Under the pieces are notes generated by a model. That model was not told where the DNA came from. It saw nothing but the letters and a program-made list of their open reading frames with translations, and did not search any database. A stretch of DNA of 64,000 nucleotides from Chitinophagales bacterium (lineage in GTDB: Bacteria > Bacteroidota > Bacteroidia > Chitinophagales > UBA2359): positions 1-64,000 of the forward strand of contig JAEUUX010000291.1 of NCBI GenBank assembly GCA_016787295.1. Direction: 5' to 3'. Positions 34,855 through 42,961 of the stretch are shown in pieces. The position numbers were made by a program, and so were the translations under genes. Every line of letters begins with the position of its first letter. Within the stretch, counting starts at the first letter, position 1.

Positions 34855-35874
34855 TTAGTTACTTCCCTGCAATTCGGGATAATTTGCAATGGTGTCTAAA
34901 AAATGATGAATGGTATCGTCGAGCGACATGGACGAGCGCCCGCCCGCTGCGTTTTTGTGTCCACCGCCTATAAAATGCTCTCTGACATAGAGATTCACCG
35001 AAAAATCTCCTTTGGAGCGAAAAGACAAACCCACATCGTCGTTGGATTGTTCTTTGAATAATCCAACAACTTGTATGCCAGCTATTGACAAGGGATAGTT
35101 TACCACACCCTCAAGGTCGCCCGATTCGTATTGGTACAAGTCCATATCCTCTTGCGAAACGGCAATATAAGCTACTTTTTTGTTAGGCAAAATTATCATT
35201 TTTTCTGACAAAATAAAGCCCAAAAAGCGCAATCTTTTTTCTGTATTGTTATCGAAAATCAGGTTGTTGGCTTGTTCAAGATGTAAGCCACATTCGATTA
35301 ATCGAGCAACTACTTCAAAGGTGCTAGGAAAAGTATTGTATTTAAACCTGCCTGTGTCGGTGGCAATACCTGTATATAGGCACAAAGCAGCATCGGCATT
35401 GATGATGGGTTGTGTAAATAGTTGGTGACAAAAACGATAGACCAATTCGGCGGTCGAGCTAACAGCCGTTGTCCACACCTGATAAGCAGCCACTATTTGT
35501 GGGTCTAAATGATGGTCTATCAAAACAATGGGACAATAAATGGCATCAACAAAAGGCTGTAGGTCGTCTAAACGAGCCGTATCGTTGCAGTCTAAAATAA
35601 ACACCAATGTTGCTTTTTCTATACAATTTTTAGCTGTATTTTCGTTTCGTGGATAAATAATTACTTTTTCATCAGCAGGCAAAAAATGCAAAAAATCGGG
35701 ATAGTCCGTAGGGGTTATAATTTGAATGTCGTGGTGTTGATAGTGGGAATGTAAACAATGGTATAAGCCGAGCGCCGAGCCAATAGCATCACCATCGGGT
35801 TTGGTGTGTGGTAAAATGACGATTTGTTGTGGCACTTGGAGTAGGACTCCAAGTTGTTCAATAGATAATGACAT
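34855..35874 (-). CDS. nrnA: DHH-family oligoribonuclease/pAp phosphatase (NrnA-like)
   Basis: NrnA-type enzymes degrade short RNA oligonucleotides and dephosphorylate 3'-phosphoadenosine 5'-phosphate. The 339-residue cytoplasmic protein has the DHH-domain motifs [22 protein letters not shown] and LIDHHLDP, and the C-terminal DHHA1 motif [10 protein letters not shown]. Length and motif order fit the family. It is divergent from ndk and 34 bp upstream of rfbA. Confidence 0.9.
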   Translation of the reverse strand: MSLSIEQLGVLLQVPQQIVILPHTKPDGDAIGSALGLYHCLHSHYQHHDIQIITPTDYPDFLHFLPADEKVIIYPRNENTAKNCIEKATLVFILDCNDTARLDDLQPFVDAIYCPIVLIDHHLDPQIVAAYQVWTTAVSSTAELVYRFCHQLFTQPIINADAALCLYTGIATDTGRFKYNTFPSTFEVVARLIECGLHLEQANNLIFDNNTEKRLRFLGFILSEKMIILPNKKVAYIAVSQEDMDLYQYESGDLEGVVNYPLSIAGIQVVGLFKEQSNDDVGLSFRSKGDFSVNLYVREHFIGGGHKNAAGGRSSMSLDDTIHHFLDTIANYPELQGSN

Positions 35875-35924
35875 AGTATTTGGTATATAAAAAGTGGAAT
35901 ATCGGGGCTATAAAAACGCCGTTG

Positions 35925-35956
35925 TTTGGACATTTGAACAAAAATACGTACTTTTG
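35925..35956 (+). promoter_or_regulatory. Promoter of ndk
   Basis: TTTG (35925-35928), 20-bp spacer and TACTTTTG (35949-35956) fully match the Bacteroidota consensus. The start codon lies 42 bp downstream of the -7. Confidence 0.7.
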
Positions 35957-35998
35957 CGGCTCAAAAGTACAATTTTTTTTAAAATTCCTTAATTTTTT

Positions 35999-36421
35999 AT
36001 GTCAACAGGTCGTACAACTTTTACGATGATAAAACCCGATGCGGTTAAACGTAACAACATCGGACCTATTTTAGCCAAGATGAACGAAGGTGGTTTCCGC
36101 ATTGTAGCCATGAAATACACCCGCCTTACCGCCGAGCAAGCGGGCAAGTTCTATGAAATTCACAAAGAACGTCCTTTTTATGGCGAATTAGTCGCTTTTA
36201 TGTCATCGGGTCCTATTGTAGCTGCAATTTTGGAAAAAGACAATGCAGTAGAGGATTTTCGCACACTCATCGGTGCTACCGACCCCAGCAAAGCCGCCGA
36301 AGGCACAATTCGTCGCTTATTTGCCACCAGCATCGGCGAAAACGCTGTACATGGCTCCGATTCTGACGAAAATGCCATTATTGAGGGTAATTTCTTTTTT
36401 AGTCAATTAGAGCGCTTCTAA
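35999..36421 (+). CDS. ndk: Nucleoside diphosphate kinase
   Basis: Ndk transfers the gamma phosphate of ATP to nucleoside diphosphates through a phosphohistidine. The 140-residue protein has [13 protein letters not shown] at the N-terminus and the active-site motif NAVHGSDS with His118. It is a monocistronic unit with a strong promoter and a long A/T hairpin terminator at 36503. Confidence 0.96.
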   Translation: MSTGRTTFTMIKPDAVKRNNIGPILAKMNEGGFRIVAMKYTRLTAEQAGKFYEIHKERPFYGELVAFMSSGPIVAAILEKDNAVEDFRTLIGATDPSKAAEGTIRRLFATSIGENAVHGSDSDENAIIEGNFFFSQLERF

Positions 36422-36502
36422 ATTAATAGAGATTGAAAACAAAACTATAATGCCGAACATAAGGTTTTTGGTGTGTCATCTCTAATCATCAAGTTTTTTC
36501 TG

Positions 36503-36538
36503 AAATGTGCTATTTTTAAAAAAATAGCACATTTTTTG
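36503..36538 (+). terminator. Terminator downstream of ndk
   Basis: AAATGTGCTATTTTT pairs with AAAAATAGCACATTT and ends in TTTT. The stem is about 15 bp with a very small loop. Confidence 0.85.
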
Positions 36539-36723
36539 CTATCTATACAAGAGCCAATGCTATGCAAGGTTTTGGTTGTAGTTTTCATATCCTACTAACT
36601 TCCACTTGTCTAAGCATAGATTTAGGCAAGTAATGAAAAAAAGATCTTGCTGATCAAGATAAAATTTTGAAATTTTTGTCGTAATTTGTGCCATAAATTT
36701 GACAATATTACAAAAAAAAGCTA

Positions 36724-36731
36724 TATCTTTG
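36724..36731 (+). promoter_or_regulatory. -7 element upstream of the YfiR/kinase operon
   Basis: TATCTTTG on the plus strand has a TTTG 22 bp upstream (36698-36701). It lies about 206 bp before the first start codon. Confidence 0.4.
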
Positions 36732-36937
36732 TAAAAGTTTTGTCAAAAACAACCAAAAATCGATCCAAAGGGCAACTTTTTCCGTATAACCTTACAGAAC
36801 ACAAGTGAATAATGTTTTGTAAGGTAGAAAGTCAGTTAGTTAAACAGTATAATGTAGCTAGTATTTTTTTGATGTTTGCTAACTAAATAAACACTTATCA
36901 TTCTCGATTGTTTTACTTTACAAACCATATTTTCCAA

Positions 36938-37447
36938 ATGAAAACTTTTGCTATTTGTTTTATCATTCAATTATTTATCCACTCATCCTTATCTGCTCAA
37001 GATTCTCTACAGCTAATGGCTACTACACAAGAAGGAATTTTGTCTACCAATCACATTTGTAAATTTGAATCCCTTGACCAACTATTGGATAAGAGCCTCG
37101 AAGAACTCCTGGACTATTGTGTCGAAGAAGATATTTCAGAAGTAAAAGTAGCTCATAAACACTTAGATGACCTAGCAATTTACAGCATGGATAGTGCAGA
37201 ATTATTCACCTATTTACATAGCTTAGATGGTGGCGTGGAATATAAAAGTGCCGATATTCTGACCATTGTAGCTATAACTGATATGGTGGTAATTGATGGA
37301 CAAAAGATACCAACAGATGAGGTAATCAAACGACTAAGTTATTTGTATAATGCCCATAGGATTTCGCTTATAGATGTCGTTTATTACTATAATCCCTCGC
37401 AGCCATACGACCCGCGAACGATTATTAGTATAACAACAAAACCCTAA
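36938..37447 (+). CDS. Hypothetical secreted protein, first gene of the YfiR/kinase operon
   Basis: A 169-residue protein with a signal peptide (MKTFAICFIIQLFIHSS, cleavage after LSAQ). I do not recognise a family. After the signal come LDKSLEELLDYCVEE and, near the C-terminus, MVVIDGQKIPTDEVI and TIISITTKP. These faintly recall the N-terminal and plug portions of TonB-dependent receptors, which often precede YfiR and kinase genes in such operons. A degenerate or minimal plug-like domain is therefore possible but weakly supported. It lies 10 bp upstream of the YfiR gene. ATG 36938 is chosen over 36908 because of the signal peptide. Confidence 0.65.
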   Translation: MKTFAICFIIQLFIHSSLSAQDSLQLMATTQEGILSTNHICKFESLDQLLDKSLEELLDYCVEEDISEVKVAHKHLDDLAIYSMDSAELFTYLHSLDGGVEYKSADILTIVAITDMVVIDGQKIPTDEVIKRLSYLYNAHRISLIDVVYYYNPSQPYDPRTIISITTKP

Positions 37448-37457
37448 AACCGTATTT

Positions 37458-38057
37458 ATGCCTTTTGGAAAACAATTGCCAATCTTTGTCTTATCTCTTG
37501 TAATATCGACTATAGCTTTTACACAAACCCAAAGTCAAACACTTCCAAATACTCCTAACTATTCTTCTAAAACAACTTTACTCGCTAATGAATACGATTT
37601 GAAAGCTACCTTTATTTTCAAATTTATTGATTATATAGAATGGAATTCCCCTGTTCCAAGCGATTCAATTCGTATTGCTGTTATTGGTACTTCCAATATC
37701 ATTTCACCCCTTAAATTAGCTGCAAAACAAAAGGACATTCAAAACAAACCCGTTGCGCTATACTTCTATAGTAACCTTACTGAGGCTACTTTGAGTGCAA
37801 TGGAAAAAAGAAAAGTTCAACTTATTTTTGTTGCTAAATCTGTACAAACAACAACAGTGCAAAAGCTAGTTCGTTCTGCTGTAAGTAAGAATGCACTTAT
37901 AGTAGGAGAGCGCGAGGGATTTACGAGAGAAGGCGGACATTTGAATTTTATTAACCAAGATGATAAAATTCGCTTCGAAACCAGCCCTGCTTCCTTTAGT
38001 AATTGCACGTTCAAATTAAGTCACCAATTGTTAAGACTTGCACAAATTGTATCGTAA
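37458..38057 (+). CDS. YfiR-family (DUF4154) periplasmic protein
   Basis: YfiR-like proteins are periplasmic regulators that restrain membrane signalling partners. The 199-residue protein has a signal peptide (cleavage near QSQ), then the family landmarks KATFIFKFIDYIEWN, QLIFVAKS, ALIVGEREGFTREGGHLNF, and DKIRFETSPA with LSHQLLRLAQIV at the end. It lies directly upstream (10 bp) of a membrane histidine kinase whose extracytoplasmic sensor domain is a plausible partner. Confidence 0.85.
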   Translation: MPFGKQLPIFVLSLVISTIAFTQTQSQTLPNTPNYSSKTTLLANEYDLKATFIFKFIDYIEWNSPVPSDSIRIAVIGTSNIISPLKLAAKQKDIQNKPVALYFYSNLTEATLSAMEKRKVQLIFVAKSVQTTTVQKLVRSAVSKNALIVGEREGFTREGGHLNFINQDDKIRFETSPASFSNCTFKLSHQLLRLAQIVS

Positions 38058-38067
38058 GCGAGTATTT

Positions 38068-39615
38068 ATGTCATTATTTTCTTTTAATTCTATTCGAATA
38101 AAAGTTCTATTTATACAAATAGCCACCATTATACTAAGTGTTAGTATGTGTGGCTTTTTTTTTGTATTTGGTTATTTCAGATATTTAGAAAAAACAGAGC
38201 GAAAAGAAGCAGAGGCATTGTCCAAAAGCATGGTGGAAAGTTTGAAAGCTACTCTCGATTTTTCTGAAGCCGACTATAAAATGTATGCTAAAGATGTAGA
38301 AATTATTATCAACATCTTGAAACACAACCCCAAAGTTAATACAGCCGTAGTTTATACTGCTGGCGGAGCTTTGTGGGCAATTTACCCCAATGATAAAGAT
38401 AATACAGAACTACCTTTTTCGGATATACAACTCAATAATGATAGTATTTTTATCAAACAAATTAATAACAATTGGATACTTCATCATAAAATCGTCAAAA
38501 TAACTGCTCCTAATGATGCCCTCAATAACCAAGAGAAAAAAACCTTGGGCTACCTAAGCATGAGCATACGGTCTGACAAAACTTCCTTAACATCACATAT
38601 ATTTTATACTTCTGCGTATGTGCTTATCCTATCCATTTTATTAGCCATTATTTTCTGGCAATTTGCCAATAACTATATCCAAAAACCTATCAACAAACTC
38701 ATCACTTTCATAAAAAAAATAGAACACGACAAGGATTACAGCGCACGATTGCTGCCCGAAAAAGATGTGGAACTCAACGATTTGGTGAGTGTATTCAATG
38801 AAATGTTGGTGGAGGTACAAAAACGAGACGAATCTCTTTTGGCAATGCAAGACGAACTCGAGCATAGGGTGCAGGAACGCACACAACAGTTAAGCGAAAA
38901 AACATATTCTTTGGAAGTGTCTAACCGAGAATTAGAACAATTTGCGTATGTGACATCTCACGACTTGCAAGAACCATTGCGAATGATAGCAAGTTTTTCC
39001 CAATTAGTTGGCAAAAAATATCAAGATAGCATCGACCCCGAAACCCGAGATTATATTTTTTATATTACCGACGGCGTAAAGCGTATGCAAACCCTTATCA
39101 AAGATTTATTGGTATATTCACGCGTGGGTAGCGTAAAAATGCAGATAAAATTGGTCAATGTAGAAAATTTGTTGATTAAAGTACTCTCCAATTTGCGAAT
39201 TGCTATTCAAGAAAATCGTACCAAAATCTACTATGACCCTCAACAATTGCCTATTATAGAAGCCGATGAAACCCAAACAATGCAGCTTTTTCAGAATTTA
39301 ATCAGTAATGGCATTAAGTTTCAACAAAAAGGACAACAACCCACCATTACTATCGAAGTAGCAGACAAAGAAGATCATTGGCTATTCTCTATCAAAGATA
39401 ATGGTATTGGTATAGAAGCACAATATCAAGAGCGTGTATTCATGATTTTTCAGCGCTTAGACCGAAACTACGAAGGCACAGGTATTGGACTGGCTATTTG
39501 CAAAAAAGTGGTAGAAAGACACAAAGGTACTATATGGTTCGAATCTGTTCCTAATGAAGGTACTTCTTTTTATTTCACTTATCCCAAAAAAGCAAATGTC
39601 GATTTTGTGTCCTAA
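38068..39615 (+). CDS. Membrane sensor histidine kinase with HAMP domain
   Basis: A 515-residue two-component kinase. Transmembrane helices lie at about 15-37 and 175-197, with an extracytoplasmic sensor of about 130 residues between them (CHASE8-like by position). A HAMP linker (QKPINKLITFIKKIEHDKDYSARL), a coiled coil (HRVQERTQQLSEKT), HisKA with phospho-acceptor His298 (YVTSHDLQEPLRM) and an HATPase domain (LISNGIKFQ, IKDNGIGIE, GTGIGLAICKK) follow. ATG 38068 is preferred; an upstream one at 38038 overlaps the YfiR gene by 20 bp. No response-regulator gene is adjacent. Confidence 0.9.
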   Translation: MSLFSFNSIRIKVLFIQIATIILSVSMCGFFFVFGYFRYLEKTERKEAEALSKSMVESLKATLDFSEADYKMYAKDVEIIINILKHNPKVNTAVVYTAGGALWAIYPNDKDNTELPFSDIQLNNDSIFIKQINNNWILHHKIVKITAPNDALNNQEKKTLGYLSMSIRSDKTSLTSHIFYTSAYVLILSILLAIIFWQFANNYIQKPINKLITFIKKIEHDKDYSARLLPEKDVELNDLVSVFNEMLVEVQKRDESLLAMQDELEHRVQERTQQLSEKTYSLEVSNRELEQFAYVTSHDLQEPLRMIASFSQLVGKKYQDSIDPETRDYIFYITDGVKRMQTLIKDLLVYSRVGSVKMQIKLVNVENLLIKVLSNLRIAIQENRTKIYYDPQQLPIIEADETQTMQLFQNLISNGIKFQQKGQQPTITIEVADKEDHWLFSIKDNGIGIEAQYQERVFMIFQRLDRNYEGTGIGLAICKKVVERHKGTIWFESVPNEGTSFYFTYPKKANVDFVS

Positions 39616-39696
39616 TTTTTCCTAATTCAACGTTGTAAATACATTCAAAAAAAAACACACACACTTGCGTTTTACCCTTCCAAATCGCGTTTTGCT

Positions 39697-40848
39697 ATGA
39701 AAAACCTACTTCTAAATTTATTGTATGGTTTTTTAGGCGGCTGTATGGCTGTTGGCATCTATCATGGAGGCAGTACCTACCTATATTCGCACCTTACGCC
39801 CCCTGTCCAAGCAACCACCATGCTGCGTCAATCCATCAATGGCATCGGCCCCATAGTGCCGATGCTTGATTTCACTACCGTAGCTACTCGCATTACACCA
39901 GCGGTGGTTCATATCAAAATTACTACCATCAAAAAAAAGGGAACACCTCCAAACGGATGGGACAATGACTTGCCTAAACTCCACGACCTTCCCAACAATT
40001 CTGGGTCTGGTGTATTGATAAGTAATATGGGCTATATCATCACCAATCGTCATGTAATTGCCGATGCCGAACGCATCGAAGTAACCCTCTATGATCGTCG
40101 TATATATGAAGCTAAGGTTATTGGCATTGATGAACCCACCGATATTGCACTTATCAAAATTGACGAACCTGCCAATAATTTTGTCTCTTTGGTGTATGGC
40201 GACTCCGACAAAGTGAAGGTAGGTGAATGGGTTTTGGCAGTAGGCAATCCTTTTAATCTTTCCTCTACGGTCACGGCAGGTATTATCAGCGCCAAAGCTC
40301 GCAACATGACCACCCTCGAAAATCAAACAACCAATGACTCCGAATCACAAGCCATAGAAGCCTATATCCAAACCGATGCGGCGGTTAATCCAGGCAATTC
40401 GGGCGGTGCTTTGGTCAATGGCAATGGCGAACTCATTGGAATCAATACAGCTATTGCTACCCCAACAGGTTATTATGCGGGTTATTCTTTTGCTGTGCCT
40501 ATCAATATTGTCAAAAAAGTAGCAGATGACATATTGACGTATGGCAAAGTAAAACGCGGCTATTTGGGAGTGTCTATCCGCGATTTGGACAACAATGCCG
40601 CCCTTCAGCTCAATATTACCCGCGTCAAAGGCGTGTTGGTCGAGTCGGTCACCAAAGGAGGTGCTGCCGACAAAGCAGGCATTAAGAACGGCGATGTTAT
40701 TATTCAAGTCGAAGATCGCGTGGTCAACACCATAGCAGAACTACAAGAACATATAGGTTTGTTTCACCCCAACGACAATATAAGTATAATTGTGGTGCGC
40801 GATACCAAGCCACAACAAATATCAGTCAAATTGCAGGGGGATAAATAA
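39697..40848 (+). CDS. HtrA/Deg-family serine protease with one PDZ domain
   Basis: A periplasmic quality-control protease of 383 residues. The N-terminal hydrophobic segment (about 5-25) is an anchor or uncleaved signal. The trypsin-like domain has His119 (TNRHVIAD), Asp149 (TDIALIKID) and Ser235 (NPGNSGGAL). One PDZ domain occupies about residues 285-383 (GYLGVSIRDL, DKAGIKNGDVIIQV). A single PDZ and an N-terminal anchor are DegS-like rather than DegP-like. The gene lies between the kinase and tcdA on the same strand. Confidence 0.92.
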   Translation: MKNLLLNLLYGFLGGCMAVGIYHGGSTYLYSHLTPPVQATTMLRQSINGIGPIVPMLDFTTVATRITPAVVHIKITTIKKKGTPPNGWDNDLPKLHDLPNNSGSGVLISNMGYIITNRHVIADAERIEVTLYDRRIYEAKVIGIDEPTDIALIKIDEPANNFVSLVYGDSDKVKVGEWVLAVGNPFNLSSTVTAGIISAKARNMTTLENQTTNDSESQAIEAYIQTDAAVNPGNSGGALVNGNGELIGINTAIATPTGYYAGYSFAVPINIVKKVADDILTYGKVKRGYLGVSIRDLDNNAALQLNITRVKGVLVESVTKGGAADKAGIKNGDVIIQVEDRVVNTIAELQEHIGLFHPNDNISIIVVRDTKPQQISVKLQGDK

Positions 40849-40921
40849 GTATAACGAACCCAAGTCTATTATCAATTATTTTTTTTAAAAACCACCCTAT
40901 TTTCTTTTTTATTGTAAGAAT

Positions 40922-41647
40922 ATGGCTTCTAAAACACGTTTAGAACGCACCGACCTCCTCATTACGCCTGAACGCACCGCCCGTCTCCAACAAGCCAATG
41001 TACTTGTAGTAGGTTTGGGAGGCGTGGGTAGCTATGCCGCCGAGTTTTTGGGACGAGCAGGTATTGGCAAAATGACCATTGTTGATGGAGATGTGGTCGA
41101 TATCACCAATATTAATCGCCAATTACCCGCGCTGATGTCCACTGTTGGCATATCCAAAGCCCAGCTTATGGGCGCACGCCTATTAGATATCAACCCCGAT
41201 ATGCAACTCACCATCGTCGAACAATTTATGCAACCCTCCGCCATGGACGAACTGATAGCCAATGGCAAGTTCGACTGGGTATTGGATTGCATAGATAGTT
41301 TTCAGCCCAAAATGGAACTCATTATGTGCTGCAAAGACCGTCGTGTAAAAGTTATTAGCTCGATGGGAGCAGGCGCAAAAGTAGACCCTTCACGCGTAAA
41401 GGTGACAGATATTTTCAAAACGCGTGAATGCCCATTAGCACAACAAATCCGAAAAGCTCTCAAAAAACGTAATGTTAAATCGGGTTTCAAAGTTGTTACC
41501 TCCGAAGAACCGATAATTGCCGAATCGCTTTGCATGACCGATGGCAGCAATTTTAAACGGTCTTTCTATGGCACAATTTCTTATATGCCCGCTCGTTTTG
41601 GCTTAGAAATGGCAGCGTATGTGATTCGTCAAATTGCAGGTATTTAG
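40922..41647 (+). CDS. tcdA: tRNA threonylcarbamoyladenosine dehydratase (TcdA/CsdL)
   Basis: An E1-like ATP-dependent enzyme that cyclises t6A37 in tRNA to ct6A. The 241-residue protein has the ThiF/MoeB nucleotide-binding loop VVGLGGVGSYAAEFLGRAG, the adjacent VDGDVVDITNINRQ and DCIDSFQPKMELI. The C-terminal part SMGAGAKVDPSRV and FKTRECPLA are typical of TcdA. It is convergent with DUF4293, and the two stop codons overlap by 4 bp. Confidence 0.92.
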   Translation: MASKTRLERTDLLITPERTARLQQANVLVVGLGGVGSYAAEFLGRAGIGKMTIVDGDVVDITNINRQLPALMSTVGISKAQLMGARLLDINPDMQLTIVEQFMQPSAMDELIANGKFDWVLDCIDSFQPKMELIMCCKDRRVKVISSMGAGAKVDPSRVKVTDIFKTRECPLAQQIRKALKKRNVKSGFKVVTSEEPIIAESLCMTDGSNFKRSFYGTISYMPARFGLEMAAYVIRQIAGI

Positions 41648-42042
41648 CGAAGTCTATCCATCGAACGGATAAGCCGTTCATCGGCACGAATGCTACGCAT
41701 CGCCAAAAAAGTGGTTATCATAGCCACAATAGGAAATACTGTGCCAATGTAAGGTACATCACTGCCTATTGTTGCCCAAGCATAATAAGCGGCTAAACCT
41801 ATAATGCCAATTAGACAGGCCAAAATAACCCAACAAAGCGTTATTTGCAACGCACGATTTTTGTACATCAAAATAGTGGCAACACTCACGACCGCCACCA
41901 ACACACACAAGCCCATCAAAGCTACAAAATCGTTCATCTCAAGGGCTTGCTCACCACTAATATCATAAGCCACAGGGCTTAGACTCACCCCTGCCAGCAA
42001 AGCAGATAGGGCTAAATAAACAGTTTGTATACGTTGCCACAT
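41644..42042 (-). CDS. DUF4293 membrane protein
   Basis: A 132-residue four-helix membrane protein starting MWQRIQTVYLALSALLAG and ending AMRSIRADERLIRSMDRLR, both typical of DUF4293, a family restricted to Bacteroidota in my recall. Its function is unknown. The stop overlaps that of tcdA on the other strand, with no room for a terminator between them. Confidence 0.85.
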   Translation of the reverse strand: MWQRIQTVYLALSALLAGVSLSPVAYDISGEQALEMNDFVALMGLCVLVAVVSVATILMYKNRALQITLCWVILACLIGIIGLAAYYAWATIGSDVPYIGTVFPIVAMITTFLAMRSIRADERLIRSMDRLR

Positions 42043-42180
42043 AATACAATGTAAAGAAGTGTTTTGGAGACTATGCTGTTTTGTAGTCTGAAAAAAAACA
42101 TTTAAAACTCAAAAAGCATAAACAGCATAGCCCCATAGTAAACTAATGTTTTGGGTTAAAAAATACAAAAAAAACGAACC

Positions 42181-42215
42181 AATCGGTCAGCAAAAAATTT
42201 TATTGCTGACCGATT
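42181..42215 (-). terminator. Terminator downstream of the thioesterase gene
   Basis: AATCGGTCAGCAA pairs with TTGCTGACCGATT over 13 bp around a 9-nt loop. On the minus strand GGTTCG and a long T-run follow. Confidence 0.85.
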
Positions 42216-42275
42216 TTGAGTTTTATAAGCCCAATAGTATCATTCTGTTGGTTTGTTGGAACCGCCACACAAATA

Positions 42276-42701
42276 CTATTCTTTATCTAATATAGCCATC
42301 GTCAAACGACTCACACACACAATTTGTTGTTTTTCGTTAACAATGTTTATTTCCCAGATATGTGTCATTTTGCCCAGATGTATCGCTCGCGCTGTGGCAT
42401 ATACATATCCCTCTCGTGCCGACCGAACATGGTTGGCATTGATGGCTAATCCTACTACCATTTTTCGCTGTGAATCGACAACCATTTGAGATGCCATGCT
42501 ACCCAATGTCTCGGCAAGAACCACCGAAGCACCGCCATGCAATAGTCCATAAGGTTGTGTAGTGCGATGGTCTACGGGCATTTTGGCGCAAATATAATCC
42601 TCACCAACTTCGGTTACTACAATGCCTATATATTCAACCATGCAGTTAGCCGAAAACTGATTAATTTGGTCAATGTTTGGTGTTGTGTGCCAGATATTCA
42701 T
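42276..42701 (-). CDS. PaaI/YbdB-type hotdog-fold thioesterase
   Basis: A 141-residue acyl-CoA hydrolase of the 4HBT superfamily. The characteristic segment is PYGLLHGGASVVLAETLGS, with the conserved His-Gly-Gly and Glu, followed by VGLAINANHVRSAREG. Menaquinone-pathway thioesterases (1,4-dihydroxy-2-naphthoyl-CoA hydrolase) look like this, but substrate prediction is not safe. The ATG at 42701 (MNIWHTT) is chosen. It is a single-gene unit with its own terminator. Confidence 0.85.
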   Translation of the reverse strand: MNIWHTTPNIDQINQFSANCMVEYIGIVVTEVGEDYICAKMPVDHRTTQPYGLLHGGASVVLAETLGSMASQMVVDSQRKMVVGLAINANHVRSAREGYVYATARAIHLGKMTHIWEINIVNEKQQIVCVSRLTMAILDKE

Positions 42702-42920
42702 ACCTAATAACAAAAAATAGTGCTGTTGTTTTACTAAATGTGGAATCGAGCGGCAAAGATAAAAAAAAAAAATGGTTCTTTACTGTTTTTGATAGCAATT
42801 GCTTTATTTTCTTAACCTAAACACTCTTCCCAAAGCACTCTAAGAGCATTAGAGTTGCCAATACCGTATTATTTATTCTCATTTTGATACAAAATACACC
42901 CCAATTCCTCAAAATTTGAG

Positions 42921-42928
42921 TAGCTTTG
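42921..42928 (+). promoter_or_regulatory. -7 element upstream of the choice-of-anchor protein gene
   Basis: TAGCTTTG on the plus strand, 33 bp before the ATG at 42962. Its position excludes the alternative start at 42926. Confidence 0.5.
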
Positions 42929-42961
42929 CACCATTTTACACCATATAAGTCAATTTGTTTT

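Larger units (their letters stand above)
36422..36937. other. Intergenic region between ndk and the YfiR/kinase operon
   Basis: About 515 bp of A/T-rich DNA holding the ndk terminator (36503-36538) and a TATCTTTG -7 element (36724-36731). Otherwise nothing recognisable. Confidence 0.5.
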
